In this document: one piece after another, positions 42,701-55,141 of the stretch
Layout of the letters: each line of letters opens with the position of its first letter
Numbering within the stretch: position 1 is the first letter of the stretch
DNA from: Melastoma dodecandrum
Lineage: Eukaryota; Streptophyta; Magnoliopsida; Myrtales; Melastomataceae
DNA: 64,000 nt
Reading direction: 5' to 3'
Assembly: GCA_029817715.1 (NCBI GenBank)
Contig: JARUPY010000311.1
Span: forward strand, 1 to 64,000
Program-made: the position numbers and the translations under genes
Notes under the pieces: generated by a model
Seen by the model: the letters and a program-made list of their open reading frames with translations, nothing else
What the model was told of the DNA's origin: nothing
Databases searched by the model: none

Positions 42701-45700
42701 TAGACTGTCTTGGAGATGAGCTGTTCGTCCCCAACCACTTGAGAAGCCTGTCCTGGTTGGAAAGAACGGAACGTATGACCAAAGACGACGCTGGGAGGGA
42801 TGGAAGGATGTCTGAAGTAAAATATTTTGGAGGAATGGGATTGGTTGGGTCTACAATTCCAAGCAATTAATAATACAATGTGTTCGATTGTCAGCGAGAT
42901 ATATAGCCTTTCTTTTTTACTATACAATGCAAAATACAATTTAATTTGTAAATGATATATAGAATATTTTATCATTTATTATGTGGGGTGTGATTTTTTA
43001 AAACAGCAAGAATAAAGAGCACCTGTTCCGGGTGGGTTGTTTTGGACAGGTTCAGATTCAGATTCTTAACAGGCCTGTGCTGAACGTGTGGGCCCAAAAG
43101 CTATAAGGAAAATGGGCTTTGAATCCGGCCTAGGTTCTAAAATGGGCCGGGCTCATAATTATCGTAGTTTTTCTTGCTCCTCCTGCCCCTTTAAAAGAGG
43201 ATTTTTTTGGGGGGGGGGAAGGCACAATAAAAAAGAAAAAGACAAGAGGAAGATAACGCCAACGCAGAAACCATCGCAATCACATCCATCCACAAACATC
43301 GTATCAGAGAGATGTGGTGGTGGGGGAATTTATCTATCTTATCTGTAATCTAATAATAACTACTGAGATTTCAAATACCAAGATCACTTAACTAACATGG
43401 TTGAAGTCAATATTCTCAAGCCAATCATCCCTTTTGTTTCATTGAATTGGATTTTGATGGAAATGATTTTTGAGGGAGGGACTGGGATGTGGTGTGAGAG
43501 AACTCACTCGGATTTTTTCATCCATTGGGTAAAAACTAGATGAAAATGCTGGGTCAAAATCATTCCCCGGGTAATCAATCTGGTGTGATTAAAAAAAAAT
43601 CATTATGGATATGGAATGGATCAAATGGGTTGGACGAAAAGGAGGACTTTCCTATCTCTATCTCTAATCCCTCTCCCTCAAATCAAGAAAATTCAAACCC
43701 ACCACCTTTTTTTGTTTTTTTAACATTGCCCGTCTCCTTTTTATTTTTCCTTTTTATAAGATTGTCTTCTACCCTATCCTAATGCTCTTTATCAATCAAT
43801 AGGTTCATACGATACTATCTATTATTACTATTAGGAGGATAACACTGTAGCTTCCTTCCGTTCACTTATTATTTCAGGTACTCCTTATTAATAGGCTAAA
43901 TATCTATTGTTCCCAACTACTTTTGGCCGTAATCTTAAAAAAAAAAAAAAGTTTTTAGTTTTTTATTAAAATAATGCTGACGTGATTTATTTAAATTTTA
44001 TTTTTATGGTGCGATAAGACTTACTCTGGAATAAGCTTTCATTTTCGATTTTTTTTTATGGATTCATGATTCTAACTTTTCTGACCTAATTTTACCAACT
44101 TTATTTTGCGGTATTAAATCGATACTTTAAATATTTTATGACCTAATCTTAATATTTTTAAGTCATTTGACTAACATGTTGTCCCCGTGATCTATTTAAA
44201 TTTTAATTTTTGTCTCACGTGAGTTTTTTAAATTACTCATTGCTTATTCATATATGAATCGCGAAAATTCATTGTATGGATAAACAAAAAAAAAACATTG
44301 AATACAAAGACCCGAAAAAGCTCTTCTGGAGAGGGTAGAAATAAGAATTTATATAAGAAATTAAAAAAAAAACCCACAGCGAGATAAAAAAAAAAACGTG
44401 TTAAGCTTGAAAATTGCAAAGTCGTCATTTTTAATTTGAAGATAACTTTTTTTTTATTAGAAGGCTATGTGTTTAGAGAACTCGATCACCATCTTCTTTT
44501 GAAATAAACATTTCCCTGAGATATATTGAGAACGTCTTGAGTTTTGCCAAACACTATTCTATCCAAGAAATGAATTCATCGAGACGACAGCGAATTTGAT
44601 ACCTTGATTTAAACATTTTCTTTTTCAAAAGGAAAAAAGTGAAATAAAAAGGGGGTTATGATGAGGGAGGGAATTTTTAATTTTCTCAACAAAGGCTGCA
44701 AAATGGTGGCACCCCCCCAAAATCAATCGAAATCTTTCTTTGGTATGTGGGTTGGGTTGGTGGGGATGGGATGACACCAGAGATGACATTCACACACACA
44801 CACAAAAAACATGGAAAATAAAAAAAGTGAAATATGCATTCATGCTCTCTACTAAATTAACTTAAGCTTAATTTGTTGTAAAATTATATTATTGTTTAAA
44901 TATAGTTTTTTTCTGGGACTAAGTAAAGCTACGCGTCCAACGTGGAATATTTTTATTTTTATATTTTTATTTTCCATATTTTTGTCTTTATTTGGGTGCT
45001 TCTACAAGCCCTTGCCTTGGAAGAATTGAACACCTCGGTTTTTAGACTTTTAAAACCCTTATTAGACTTTTGTCTTTCTATTTGAAAGAGCGTATTCTCT
45101 TTCAACTTCGTTTTTCATTTGGTGATTTCAAGTGCAGATTGAGTAGAGTGTATCAACCGGTGGTGGTGGGTCTGTATCCTCCGTGTTGTTCCTCGCCCTC
45201 ATTCTTGTTCACGATGGCGTGTCTGTATCCATGTGACATGCGAGTTCTATTCAAGTCTTCTTTTGCAGTGGTGTATCTGTATTCGTGGAGGTTGATCTCA
45301 ACATATCCTTTCACACGCGTCCATTCAACCATTTCGCTTCATCATCTATCCTTTCGACCATTCCCACATCACTCCATTCCGCACCCTTAGTGTCGTCCCC
45401 CCTTGTTTCGTTTTTGGAATCATTTATTACTTGTCGTCCCCACATCGAAACCCTAATTTGGTGAACTCTAATCCTCAGGCAACCATTTCGTAGCAGGGTT
45501 TCTGGGTTTTGTTGGGTGCGGGGTTGTTGCTAGATAGGTTAATTCGTGGGTATGTTTGTTTATGAGTCTGGGTGTCTCCTATCTCCGCAAGATCTAGTTT
45601 TTGTTTAATTTAGTTTGGTTTAGTTGTCTTCCGTGGATAAAAGAAGGTTCGTTTATTTGTCCTTTAAGGATACCTTTTTTTTTGCTGAGCAAAAGAAAGT
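42701..45700. other. Intergenic DNA, no gene recognised
   Basis: AT-rich with homopolymer runs (G run near 43211, A runs near 43930 and 44286) and a short CA repeat near 44792-44805. A leader-like CT/GT-rich stretch with an open frame at 45070-45390 was seen, but it has no recognisable domain. It could be a 5' leader belonging to the hAT remnant that follows. Confidence 0.4.
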
Positions 45701-45719
45701 TGTTTTGTGATTGATTGAA

Positions 45720-48480
45720 TCTTATGGTTCAAGATAGACTTTCTAAAATTAAAGACATCATTAAAGATATTTCATGATAGTATGGTTTTCATTGGACATA
45801 ATGGGGACAATTGAAGATATTCTTAAATGTTGTCAAGGGCAATCAAGTTCAAAGAGGTTTTTCCACAATATGTTGAACAAGAAGTATCTTGCTATTATTG
45901 CCCAAAGATTGAAGATGGAGTAAAAGTTGAACAAGTTTGTGACATTTTGAGAGTTTTCAATTCCGTCAATATTATTTCAGGAAGTGATTACTTAAAGGTT
46001 CTGAAGTTCGCCTTTTACATAACAATAGCATCCCATATTAATTAATCAAAGCCATTATACAACGTCTCTTTATAAGTCATTACAATTCTTTTTATTTATC
46101 CTAAAATAACTATAAATACGCGAGCCCTTAGAACCTGTAAAACATCATAAACATTACACATTAGTCACGAGAGACTAAGCAGGGCCCTATGAATGTCCAA
46201 AAAAAATCTTTATACATATATTAATAACGTGAATAATCCAACACGTTGTTCATTGAGTAAGTCCGGGACGACCAAGGCCAGTCACATCCCTACTCAAGAA
46301 GGCCTTGTTCCGGCTTTCCATTAATTTCCTTCACATATTACCTCTCCATCTGAGTGTTCCCGCCATGACACCATTTATCCGGTGTTGGCCAAATATAATT
46401 ACCAAGGAAATAACTTCTATCTGGTTTTCCCTTTTTTCCATCCTTCCTTACTAAAATTCAACAGAATATACCTTACACATACAAACACATGTACAAGCCT
46501 CCAATGCACATAATCATTCATGAAATATTATAACACACAAAACTAGCTCCAATCAAATCCTACCGTGTAGGATATCTCAAGTAACACTGGGATCCGGGTG
46601 GCCATCCTCCAATTCCAAGGATATGTCCATCCTTCACCCTCAAGGGGTCGGAGACCGCCTTCTATTCCGAGGCATGAATCCCCCCAACCCCTTCATTCTT
46701 GTCTACGCATCAGCCACACACCAACAACAACATCACGAACAATACTACCGCGATAGATTTATGGCCAAGAGAAAACACATGAGAGAAGGAAGAACGGGTC
46801 ATACCTCGTGCTCGAATACGTCGCGAGCTCTGTTAACTCCTGTCTTCTTCGTGTCACCTCTCCATGCGAAAGCTTCACTTGAGAAGCGTTCTTGTCTATT
46901 CTCTGCTTCACGGACGAAACATTCACTCCAACTGCTCTCCCTTCCTCCACGCTTCTCCCTTCCTCTTATTCGGTCTTCTCTCCTTTCCTTAGCTTTCGGA
47001 CATCAGAGGAGGAATAAGGAGAACATAATTCCTTTCTTTTTCCCTTCACCGCCACCGATGGCATAATCCGTAATCACCCACTTGTCACAAGGAAATGAGA
47101 TTTATTTTATTTTATTATTATTATTTTAGGCTACTGCATCAAAATTATACATAAGTCGCAACGATCCGACAATCTCGTGACCTGGCTAGCATATATATAA
47201 TCTACTGGGAAACAAAATAATTAAGTTCACGATCAATATGGACTGATTAAACTATGCCTATTTATAAAAACGTGAATTGACCACCCCAAAAACCATGCAC
47301 TCACTCTATTCTTAAAAATCACTCCCCCCTATCCTGCATTATTTCATGATGGTGGCCGGGAATTGAAACAGAAACAATTAAGATATTAATTACTCTTAAA
47401 ATATTATTAACGAATTGTTCACCATCCACAATTAAATTTTAGGAGGGGAAATTTAGGATATTCCAAAGAAACATAAACAATAGCGGTATAGTTTCTGTTC
47501 CTCTATGCCTAATATCCCACATACCCACTGAAAAGGTTCTTCCATGTCCTTAGTTATTCTAAATATCCCCGGCTTAGTCTAAAATCATGCATTTTCGCAT
47601 CACCTTCATAATCTACTTCGTTTCCTAACGTATTTGTGAGTAGGTTCGATCAGAACTATCATGAGTTCTTACTCACAAACACTTCTAATTACGTCCAACC
47701 ATTACATTTACATTCTTGTATTTACAAAATTTTGAGTTGTTACAATTACCCCCCACTTGTAACTTATTTCTTCATGAAACTCATAAGGTGAAGATTATAT
47801 TGGATAAAAAGTTCACCAAAATCAAAGATGAGAATTATTTTCTCTTTTCGATGGTGAATAATATGAAGAGATAAGTAGTGGGGTGATTGCAACTTGTTGA
47901 TGGCTATTGCAGCAATTTTAGATCCAAGATCCAAGTTTAGATGATTGCGTTTTATTTTTCGAGACTTTATTTAGACAATAATTCAGTTGGCAATATTGAA
48001 GTCGTTCGTGATACTTTATGAGTTATATAACGAATATATGGTGGAATACAGAAGCAACACTAAAGAACATTTCTCACAAATTTAACAAAATCTTATGAAC
48101 ATCGAGTCAGTATCTTCGTCCTCGGGTTGATCAAAGTTTGCTTAGTTTGTTAAATATGTATAGAATACCCCACCTTCGAAGAAGGAGTTAGAGAACTCTC
48201 TTGATGAGGGCTATTATATTGGTGATATAAGTTCAAGCTTTGATGCATTATAATGATGAAAATTTAATACAACGAATATCGTGTCTTGTCTATAATGGCT
48301 AGGGACATTCTTGCCATTTCCATTACAAGTGTAGCTTCGGAGGCTTCGGTGTAGGTAGAAGAGTCAATGATACTTATCGTGCATCGTTATCTCCAGAAAC
48401 TATGCAATTTCTAATTTGTGGAAGTGATTGGTGTAACGATTTACACAAAGTCAAGAAAAGTAACGAGGTAAAGTTATAAA
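45720..48480 (+). pseudogene. Second hAT (Ac/Ricesleeper-like) transposase remnant, split by an insertion
   Basis: The left part (45720-45991) reads RAIKFKEVFPQY, CPKIEDGVKVEQVCDILRVF and IISGSDY, the mid-region of plant hAT transposases. The right part resumes at about 47750 with PTCNLFLHETHKVK, then LMAIAAILDPRSKF (about 47910) and the C-terminal dimerisation segment MARDILAISITSVASEASV followed in a shifted frame by RRVNDTYRASLSPETMQFLI (about 48296-48440). The two halves meet exactly across the 45992-47744 insertion. Stops and frameshifts are present, and no zinc finger or terminal repeats were found. This is unrelated in sequence to the hAT element at 15.3-18.8 kb. Confidence 0.8.
45992..47744 (-). 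mobile_element. 1.75 kb insertion, probably a solo LTR
   Basis: It is bounded by ATTAC on both sides (45987-45991 and 47745-47749) and cuts the hAT remnant between the Tyr and Pro codons of a conserved GSDYPT motif. Read on the minus strand it begins TGTAACAACTC, a common start of plant gypsy LTRs; the other end is TTAA rather than CA, so one terminus has mutated or the call is off by a few bases. No coding domain was found inside. The open frames present have no recognisable content. Confidence 0.7.
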
Positions 48481-49359
48481 TATTTTTATTATAAAATATA
48501 CATTACTTTTATAGTTATTCGAATTCAAATCATTTTGCAGTAACCAAACAAACCAATATAGATCATGCTACCTATTCTATGATTGACCATGGACAATGCA
48601 GCTTTGGGTGTTAACTAGATTCTCACTTTGGAAAGCAATGTAATGTTGGCATCGCTTTTAAGTTTGTTGTTCTTGGTTATCTTGGTTATTTATGAATGTG
48701 AGATAAGTTTCATTTGTTTATCTAATGAAGTGATTTATCCATTAATAATTGTCATAACATGGTCATTATGGAGAAAAATTTAGAGGAGGAACGTGGTGAT
48801 TTAGGAACTAAGTTCGAGCTCGAACACGAGTCCAACAAAACTTCAAATCAAGCCTAACTAAAAATCGAGCTTGAGCTCAAATTTAACTATTTCAACTTTT
48901 TCAAGCTCGAAACTGATCAAGTTCGAGCTCGAGCGGACTAGTGCTCGTACTCGGCTAGGCTGGCTTAAACTCCTATCCCCTTTCAAAGCATTTGTTGAGT
49001 TGAGGGTTTGTTTTTCTGGGAAAGTGTTGGCGCGGAAAATGCGCTCCCCGCAACAAGTTTCGAATTTTACAGTGAATGATGTGGTCGCCGTAAAGTGAAA
49101 GTAAACGCAATACCGGAATTTAATATGACGAAACTGAATTTACAGCGTTTAGTATTGTACACCGCAAAGTAGATGAATATAAGTGAAACAAGTAAATACG
49201 ACACCAGAATTTAAAGCGACGGAATCAGGCTGACATTGTGACACTTACAGACATCACTTGAACGAGAAACAACAAGAAAGGCATGGCGACGCTTCGCGAC
49301 GAAAGGCGGCGGACGAGAGGCGGTCGAGGCGAACTCCTCTGCTGGAATTCACCATTGTG
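48481..49359. other. No gene; contains GAGCTCGAG-rich patch
   Basis: From about 48800 to 48960 short palindromic units of the GAGCTCGA / AAGCTCGA type recur many times, a pattern often seen in subterminal parts of plant DNA transposons. No ends or target duplication were identified. Confidence 0.45.
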
Positions 49360-49560
49360 GAACGGAGGAGGCGTCAACAGCACCTAAATTTAATGCGACG
49401 GCACCGAGGGTGGAGCTCGACGTCGGAATTCAATGCACGATGTCGAAGGGCGGAGTCGAAGCGGAGGCAGGTTAACGATGACGGAATTCAATGCACGTCG
49501 CCGAGGATGGACGGAGGTGTGTCAACAACGTCGGCATTTAATGTACGACACTGAGGTTGG
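49360..49560. repeat. Degenerate tandem repeat, about 60-70 bp units
   Basis: Successive units share GGAATTCAATGCACG or TTTAATG-ACG phrases followed by CCGAGG-TGGA and a purine-rich GGAGG segment (units near 49385, 49425, 49478 and 49525). Further right, GAAGCATGCACGTCGTATC is duplicated side by side at 49714 and 49738. Confidence 0.55.
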
Positions 49561-50663
49561 ATTTCAGGACGGTGGTAAAAAGGAAAAAAGATAAAAGACC
49601 TGAGTTTGTGTTTGAGTTGTTGTGTTGTGTCCTTAGTTGTGTTTGTTGCGATCCTTTTATATGCCATGATCTTTTGATTGCGATTAATCAACAGACTCAG
49701 AATCTTCGTATGAAGCATGCACGTCGTATCTGCGTAGGAAGCATGCACGTCGTATCTTAGTCGGCCTCTTCTGGTCTTTTCATGTGTTCTTAAGAGTGGT
49801 GTAGTAGAACGTGTTCTTAAGAGTCGTGACTTGTCTGCACTCTCGAGTAATCGAAATCCACGCTGCTTCTCGAGCTCTGATGGTTGTTCCTGGTTTTGGG
49901 TGCTCGAGATTCGCCCCTCCAACGAGATTGGTCTTCAGTGTTCTCGGGTACTCTCTCGAACAGCGCCGGTATTAATTCCTATTCATCTCGAGCACTTTTC
50001 CTAAACTTAGCTTATTTGATCATTAGGGACTGAGCTTAGAAATTCATGTATCAACGGAAAGAGGGAGAGGTCAATTAAATTAAACCGAGTACTCATTTGT
50101 CCACTTGTAGGAGACAATACAATCCTAGGCACAAAATTGGACTGGGGGGCTCAAACGGGATGCTGCTACGACTCTCGAGGGATTTAAATTCCATAAAAAA
50201 AAAATTGCAGTCAGATCACGGGGGAGAATATCAAAAGTACGTTCTCCCCCCCAACCTCAGTTTTGGAAATAGTATAAAATATTAACAACATATTACACTA
50301 CTTGGCAGGTGGAGGAATGGCTTCACAAAATATTTAAAAATAAATAAATAAATAAAAATGAAGAAATAGGGTGGGCCAAATAAAGCCCATTGCAGGGTTA
50401 AATGGTCCACATCACCCAGTGGCAGGCTCCCGTAAATATCCCCCAGTCCCGGGGTCAAAGACATTGATGACGTCATCACACCTTAAACCCCCTCCCCCGC
50501 AGAGTCAGTCGCCATCATCTCCTCCTCCTGTGCGCCCGTGGCATCCCCTCGTAAATAAATCGCAACACCGAGCCCTATTTCCTCTGCCGTCCACCGCCCC
50601 CAGTCTCTTCCCTTTTTCCCTTCTCTTTCTGCTGTTTTATAATATAATCAAAAGCACCGGGGC

Positions 50664-50665
<2 letters not shown>
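49561..50665. other. Upstream region of the LHW-like gene
   Basis: No gene is recognised. The last roughly 250 bases are CT-rich and C-rich, suggesting a promoter-proximal or 5' UTR region for the gene starting at 51283. No convincing TATA box was identified. Confidence 0.4.

Positions 50666-50700
<35 letters not shown>
50666..50700 (+). repeat. 35-base poly-G tract upstream of the LHW-like gene
   Basis: Uninterrupted G run on the plus strand, 583 bases before the ATG, preceded by GGGGCCC. If transcribed it would be strongly G-quadruplex-prone. Its true length in the genome may differ because such runs are hard to read. Confidence 0.85.
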
Positions 50701-50882
50701 CGCGCTTTAGCTAAAAAGGCAGAAAGAAAAAAAGTAGGAGTAAGAAGTGGCAGAGGCAAAGGGAATAATTTCCACCGGAGAAACCAACAAAATCATCGAC
50801 AGCGACAAGCACGCGGTTGGGGACCTGCCACCGGTGGGCGCTTTTCCAGTCGACGGCCTGGGGAAGAAGGCGTGAGAGAGTG

Positions 50883-50933
50883 ATGGCGCAAATCTCTGCC
50901 ATGTACATGCTCGAGGCGTTTGGGATAGTGTAG
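50883..50933 (+). other. Candidate upstream ORF of the LHW-like gene
   Basis: ATG at 50883, 16 codons (MAQISAMYMLEAFGIV) then TAG, about 350 bases before the main start. If the transcript begins upstream of 50883 it could lower translation of the main frame. Conservation cannot be judged from this window, and the transcription start is unknown. Confidence 0.35.
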
Positions 50934-51282
50934 GGGGCGGCGGCGGTGTTGCTCTGCTTCTCGCCCTGTTTACAGGGGTGGGTGGGGGGGTGGCTAGGCG
51001 GGTCGTCCGTGTTTTTCTTTTGTTCAGTCTTCCCGTTTGGAGATGGAATGCTGGAAAGTGGATTCTGGAAACTTGGACCCGGAGAGGAAGAGGTGCGGTG
51101 GGTTGAGGACGAAGCAAGCGGGAAGAGGGTCTTGCCGCGGTAGTTAGCACAGTGAAGGCAGGGTGGGAATGGTGCGCGAGATTGGAGCTTGAAGTGGGAG
51201 AGGTTTGTGTTTTGGGTGTTAGAAAAGGGTGCAGGGTTACTGGGTTCTTGGCCTGGGTAAGGGTTTGACGTGAGGAGGGAAG

Positions 51283-54200
51283 ATGGGGTACTTGTTGAAG
51301 GAAGCTCTGAAGACGGTTTGTGGGGTAAACCAGTGGGATTATGCTGTTTTCTGGAAGATTGGATGTCATGATCCCAAGTTAGTTCCTCTCCCAACCCTTT
51401 GTTTTTCTTTTTCTAGCTTTTTTCCTTTTGTCTTTTGCTTGTCTGGTGGTTGAGGGAAACAAAGGAATCTTTTTGCAAAATGATGGTGTTTCTGTTCATG
51501 GCGGCCAAAATTGGGAGAAAGGAAAAGAAATATAGCTCATACTGTCGGTAGTTTCTATGTATTCTTCGTCCTCGGATTTGTGTTGGGTTTGATTTCTGAG
51601 ATGGGGACTTGATTAATTTGGAAGCCCTTTTGAGGACATATCTCAGAGCTGTACGAGTTTATTAGGGAATCAAATATCATGACCTTTCTTACTTGACATG
51701 GCAATGGTTCTCTATCCTACTCTGGGGTATTAATTGTTTGAAGGATGTCTATTTCTGGAGATTAGCTTGTAGTTTTAACCTTGGCGCAGGTTGTTGATCT
51801 GGGAAGAATGTTACTACGAGTCGCCACCGTTCATTATTCCTCAAACCTCACAGGTTGAGACCAACCGGGCACCTTCTGGAAGAGAGCGGGAAGGTTGCTT
51901 GGCTCCAATTCCCAGGCTTCATGCATCTGAGAAAATTCAGTTGCTGGTTGATACGATGATGGTTAAGAATCAAATCATTGTGACTGGGGAAGGGTAACTA
52001 ACCAAAGGCTCCATACTTCCTAGTTAAGTCATTCTTTATATGATGCCTTGTAGCCTGTATATTCCCTTCCCTTTGGTTTGCAGAATCACTGGGCAAGCTG
52101 CGTTTACTGGAGACCATCAGTGGGTATTGTCTGGCAGTTTAAGCGGAGATTCCAACCTACCCGAGGTATGAGTGCTTGTCATGAAACTTAGCTTAAGTTA
52201 CTTCTGGAGCCAGTTATATAACTAATGGTTAAAAATAATTGTGAAGACTAATGTCTGTAAACCTTTCTTTATGCTTGTAGGTTTTAAGTCAGTTGCATCT
52301 CCAGTTTTCGGCAGGAATGCAGGTGACGAGGTCTTAGTTAATGTGTTTTGGTGTTTTTGTATGTTTATTTTGGCCTTCTAATAAGATCTGATTGTTATAT
52401 GCAGACAATTGCGGTTATTCCAGTGAAGCCTCATGGACTCATGCAACTTGGTTCCTCGCTAGCTGTGAGTAGCCCTTGGTCATATTTTTATATGTAGGAT
52501 CATCACTGGCTTCTGGAATTGTCATATTGAAAATAGAACCTTGTGTTCTGATGAAACAAGGCGTAACGATACCTTCAGAATACATTGTTGGGTTGTGTTG
52601 TTATCTCTTTAACACTTACCATTGGATGGTGTTACAGCTTATGGAAAATGTGGGGTTTGTTGATGAAGTGAGGAGTTTGATCCGGCAACTAGGAGTTGTT
52701 CCTGGGGCACTATTTTCGGACAATTATCTCATGAGAGATGCAGTCGCTTCTTCCATTCCGATGCATCCTCCCAGTGACATGTCCAGAAGTTATCATTGCA
52801 TGAATCCAAATGATTCAGCTGGAGGTTCTCTTTCATCGGGCCTTGCAATTTCTCATAGTATTCATGGTTCCGAGACAGCGAATAAAAAGGGAATTGGTTT
52901 TGCTCAAGATGAAGTAATCTCTTCGAGTTTGAAGCCCCGAGGACTCTTTCAGTCTGTTCCTGGACTGTCGAGGATTAATAGTGAGTATGGCGCTGCAAAT
53001 GTTAAGAAGCAGCGACTACTGTCGGATGCTGTATCTCAAAGTTCTGATTGTGATTATTCCAAAATGTCAAATAAAGTCAACCCCTCGCCGCTGAGTGCAG
53101 AAGGGTCGGTGGCGTTTGATGTCCGAAAGTTCCTGGACGGTGCCCCTTTGCTTGAGGGAATGCGACTATTCAACAGTATGAACCGATTGTCGGCCCCTTC
53201 CTCGATACTTGGTAATGGTTCAAGTGGTTTCGACAAAATGGACAATACAAGTTTTGCCGAAGATGTAGTTCACCTTGAAGGTATTCCTTTGTTGAGTGTG
53301 AAAAATTCCACGGACAACATGATGGATATAAGAAGCTGCTCTGGTCTGAATAAGATGGACAATGGCACTGTGAAAGGCACTCTTAAAACTGAACTCGATG
53401 ATTTGCCCTCGAAGGAACAAATTCTGATCCAGGGAACTGTGTTAGACCAGTGTGATGGCGGAAACAACAGTACCTTATCTTCAAACCTTAAGTATGAGGA
53501 CCAATCCTTTGTGTGTTCTCTTGGAGATGACCTGTTCGATATATTGGGTGGAGATTATAAACGAAGCATACTTGGCACCCATCAGTCGGATGTCAGGCTT
53601 AAAACCCGGGACAGGCAAACTTTATGTCATGGCAAGGCGGTCGGAACATTCTCAGATTATTTTCCGTCGAGGAATGATGGCATATCTGAAAGCTGTACTT
53701 TCAAAGGATCTGGGTCCGATTATCTCTTAGATGCTATTGTGAGGGGATCTTCCTCGAAACAATGCTCAGATGATAACGTCTCAAGCAAGACAACATTGAC
53801 GAAAATGAGCTGCTCTTCGGTCCCTAGTAGTTCTCTCACCTATACCCACTTTCCGTCCAATGGCAAACAACTTCACGGAAGGTCTGTTGAGTTTTCAAGG
53901 CCTCTCGAGAAATCCTCAACTTCCATCTCTGGCACTGACGCTTCCAGCCATAACAAAGAGAGGACTTACTCTCGGAGTAACAAGTCTTTATGCAGATCAC
54001 AGATAAGTTCTTGGGTCGAACAGTGCCACATTTTGAAGCAAGAAAATAGTGTACCATCGGGATATTCCAAGAGGCCAGCCGGCGAATCCATGAAACCAAA
54101 CCGCAAAAAGCTGAAGTCTGGAGAAAATCCCAAACCGAGGCCAAAGGACAGACAAATGATACAGGACCGATTGAAAGAGTTGAGAGAACTTGTGCCGAGC

Positions 54201-55141
54201 GGAGCAAAAGTATGCCTTCCACATCATTTTGTGCGCCGCTCTCTTTGTGCTTTCCATGCTGTCAAAGTTTTCTCCTCTGATGAAGATCGTGACAACTTCT
54301 GTTTCCTGTTATTAACAGTGTAGCATCGACGCGTTGCTGGAACGGACTATCAAGCACATGCTTTTCTTGCAGAGTGTAACTAAGCACGCAGACAAGCTCA
54401 AACTGACCGGTGAATCCCGAGTATGTTATGTCCACTATCTTTTTATGCAGAATTTCGACAATGTTGTATTAGTAAAAACCTTTTAACATGCAAAGAGCCT
54501 GAGCTGTGCAGATTAGGGATAAGGAAGGCGGGTTGGTCTTGAAAGACAACTTTGAGGGTGGGGCGACTTGGGCTTTCGAAGTGGGATCGCAGTCAATGAT
54601 CTGCCCAATCATTGTTGAGGATCTCAACCGTCCTAGGCAAATGCTTGCAGAGGTTTGCCTTTCATTATCTGTTAACGATTCCTTACCTTTTCATGCTTGT
54701 AGTTTCTGTTTAGCTAGATGAACTCCGTTGTGTCTGTTCATGTCGCAGATTCTTTGTCAGGAGAGAGGTTTGTTTCTGGAGATAGCTGATGCAATCAGGG
54801 GATTGGGATTGACCATCCTGAAAGGGGTAATGGAAGCTCGAGAGGACAAGATCTGGGCACAGTTTGCTGTTGAGGTAACGAAGACGACTATCTCAAAACT
54901 TGCAACCATAATATTGAGACGGTTTGTCTGAAGGCCTTGGTGTCTCGTGAATCATTTGCAGGCCAATAGGGATGTGACGCGGATGGAGATCTTCATGTCG
55001 CTTGTTCACCTTCTTGAGAAAACTGGGGAGAGCAGTCCCGGCTCCACGAATGCCCTAGAGGGTACTCAGACAGTCCACCATTCATTGGCCCCCCGGCATG
55101 CCCACTGGCATATAGTAACACCAGCACAGAGATCATCCTGA
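51283..55141 (+). CDS. LHW-like (LONESOME HIGHWAY family) bHLH transcription regulator
   Basis: Ten exons: 51283-51377, 51790-51993, 52084-52165, 52281-52322, 52405-52464, 52638-54209, 54319-54420, 54512-54652, 54749-54874 and 54962-55141. All are GT-AG, joined length 2604 nt, 867 residues. The N-terminal MYC/LHW domain starts MGYLLKEALKTVCGVNQWDY and includes AVFWKIGCHDPKLLIWEECY, GITGQAAFTGDHQWVL and a long variable Ser-rich middle. The atypical bHLH is in KPRPKDRQMIQDRLKELREL and CSIDALLERTIKHMLFLQSV (about residues 670-720), followed by a C-terminal ACT-like region (FEVGSQSMICPIIVEDL; RGLFLEIADAIRGLGLTILK). LHW pairs with TMO5-type bHLH proteins to drive vascular cell division and xylem formation in Arabidopsis. 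Which LHW paralogue this is cannot be settled here. The gene is intact. Confidence 0.93.

Noticed and set aside
46623..47066. 147-codon plus frame
   Set aside because: It lies inside the 1.75 kb LTR-like insertion and shows no recognisable protein features.
50707..51394. Two long Pro/Ser-rich minus-strand frames (220 and 227 codons) over the LHW-like 5' region
   Set aside because: They overlap each other and the coding first exon of the plus-strand gene, have low-complexity composition and no domain.
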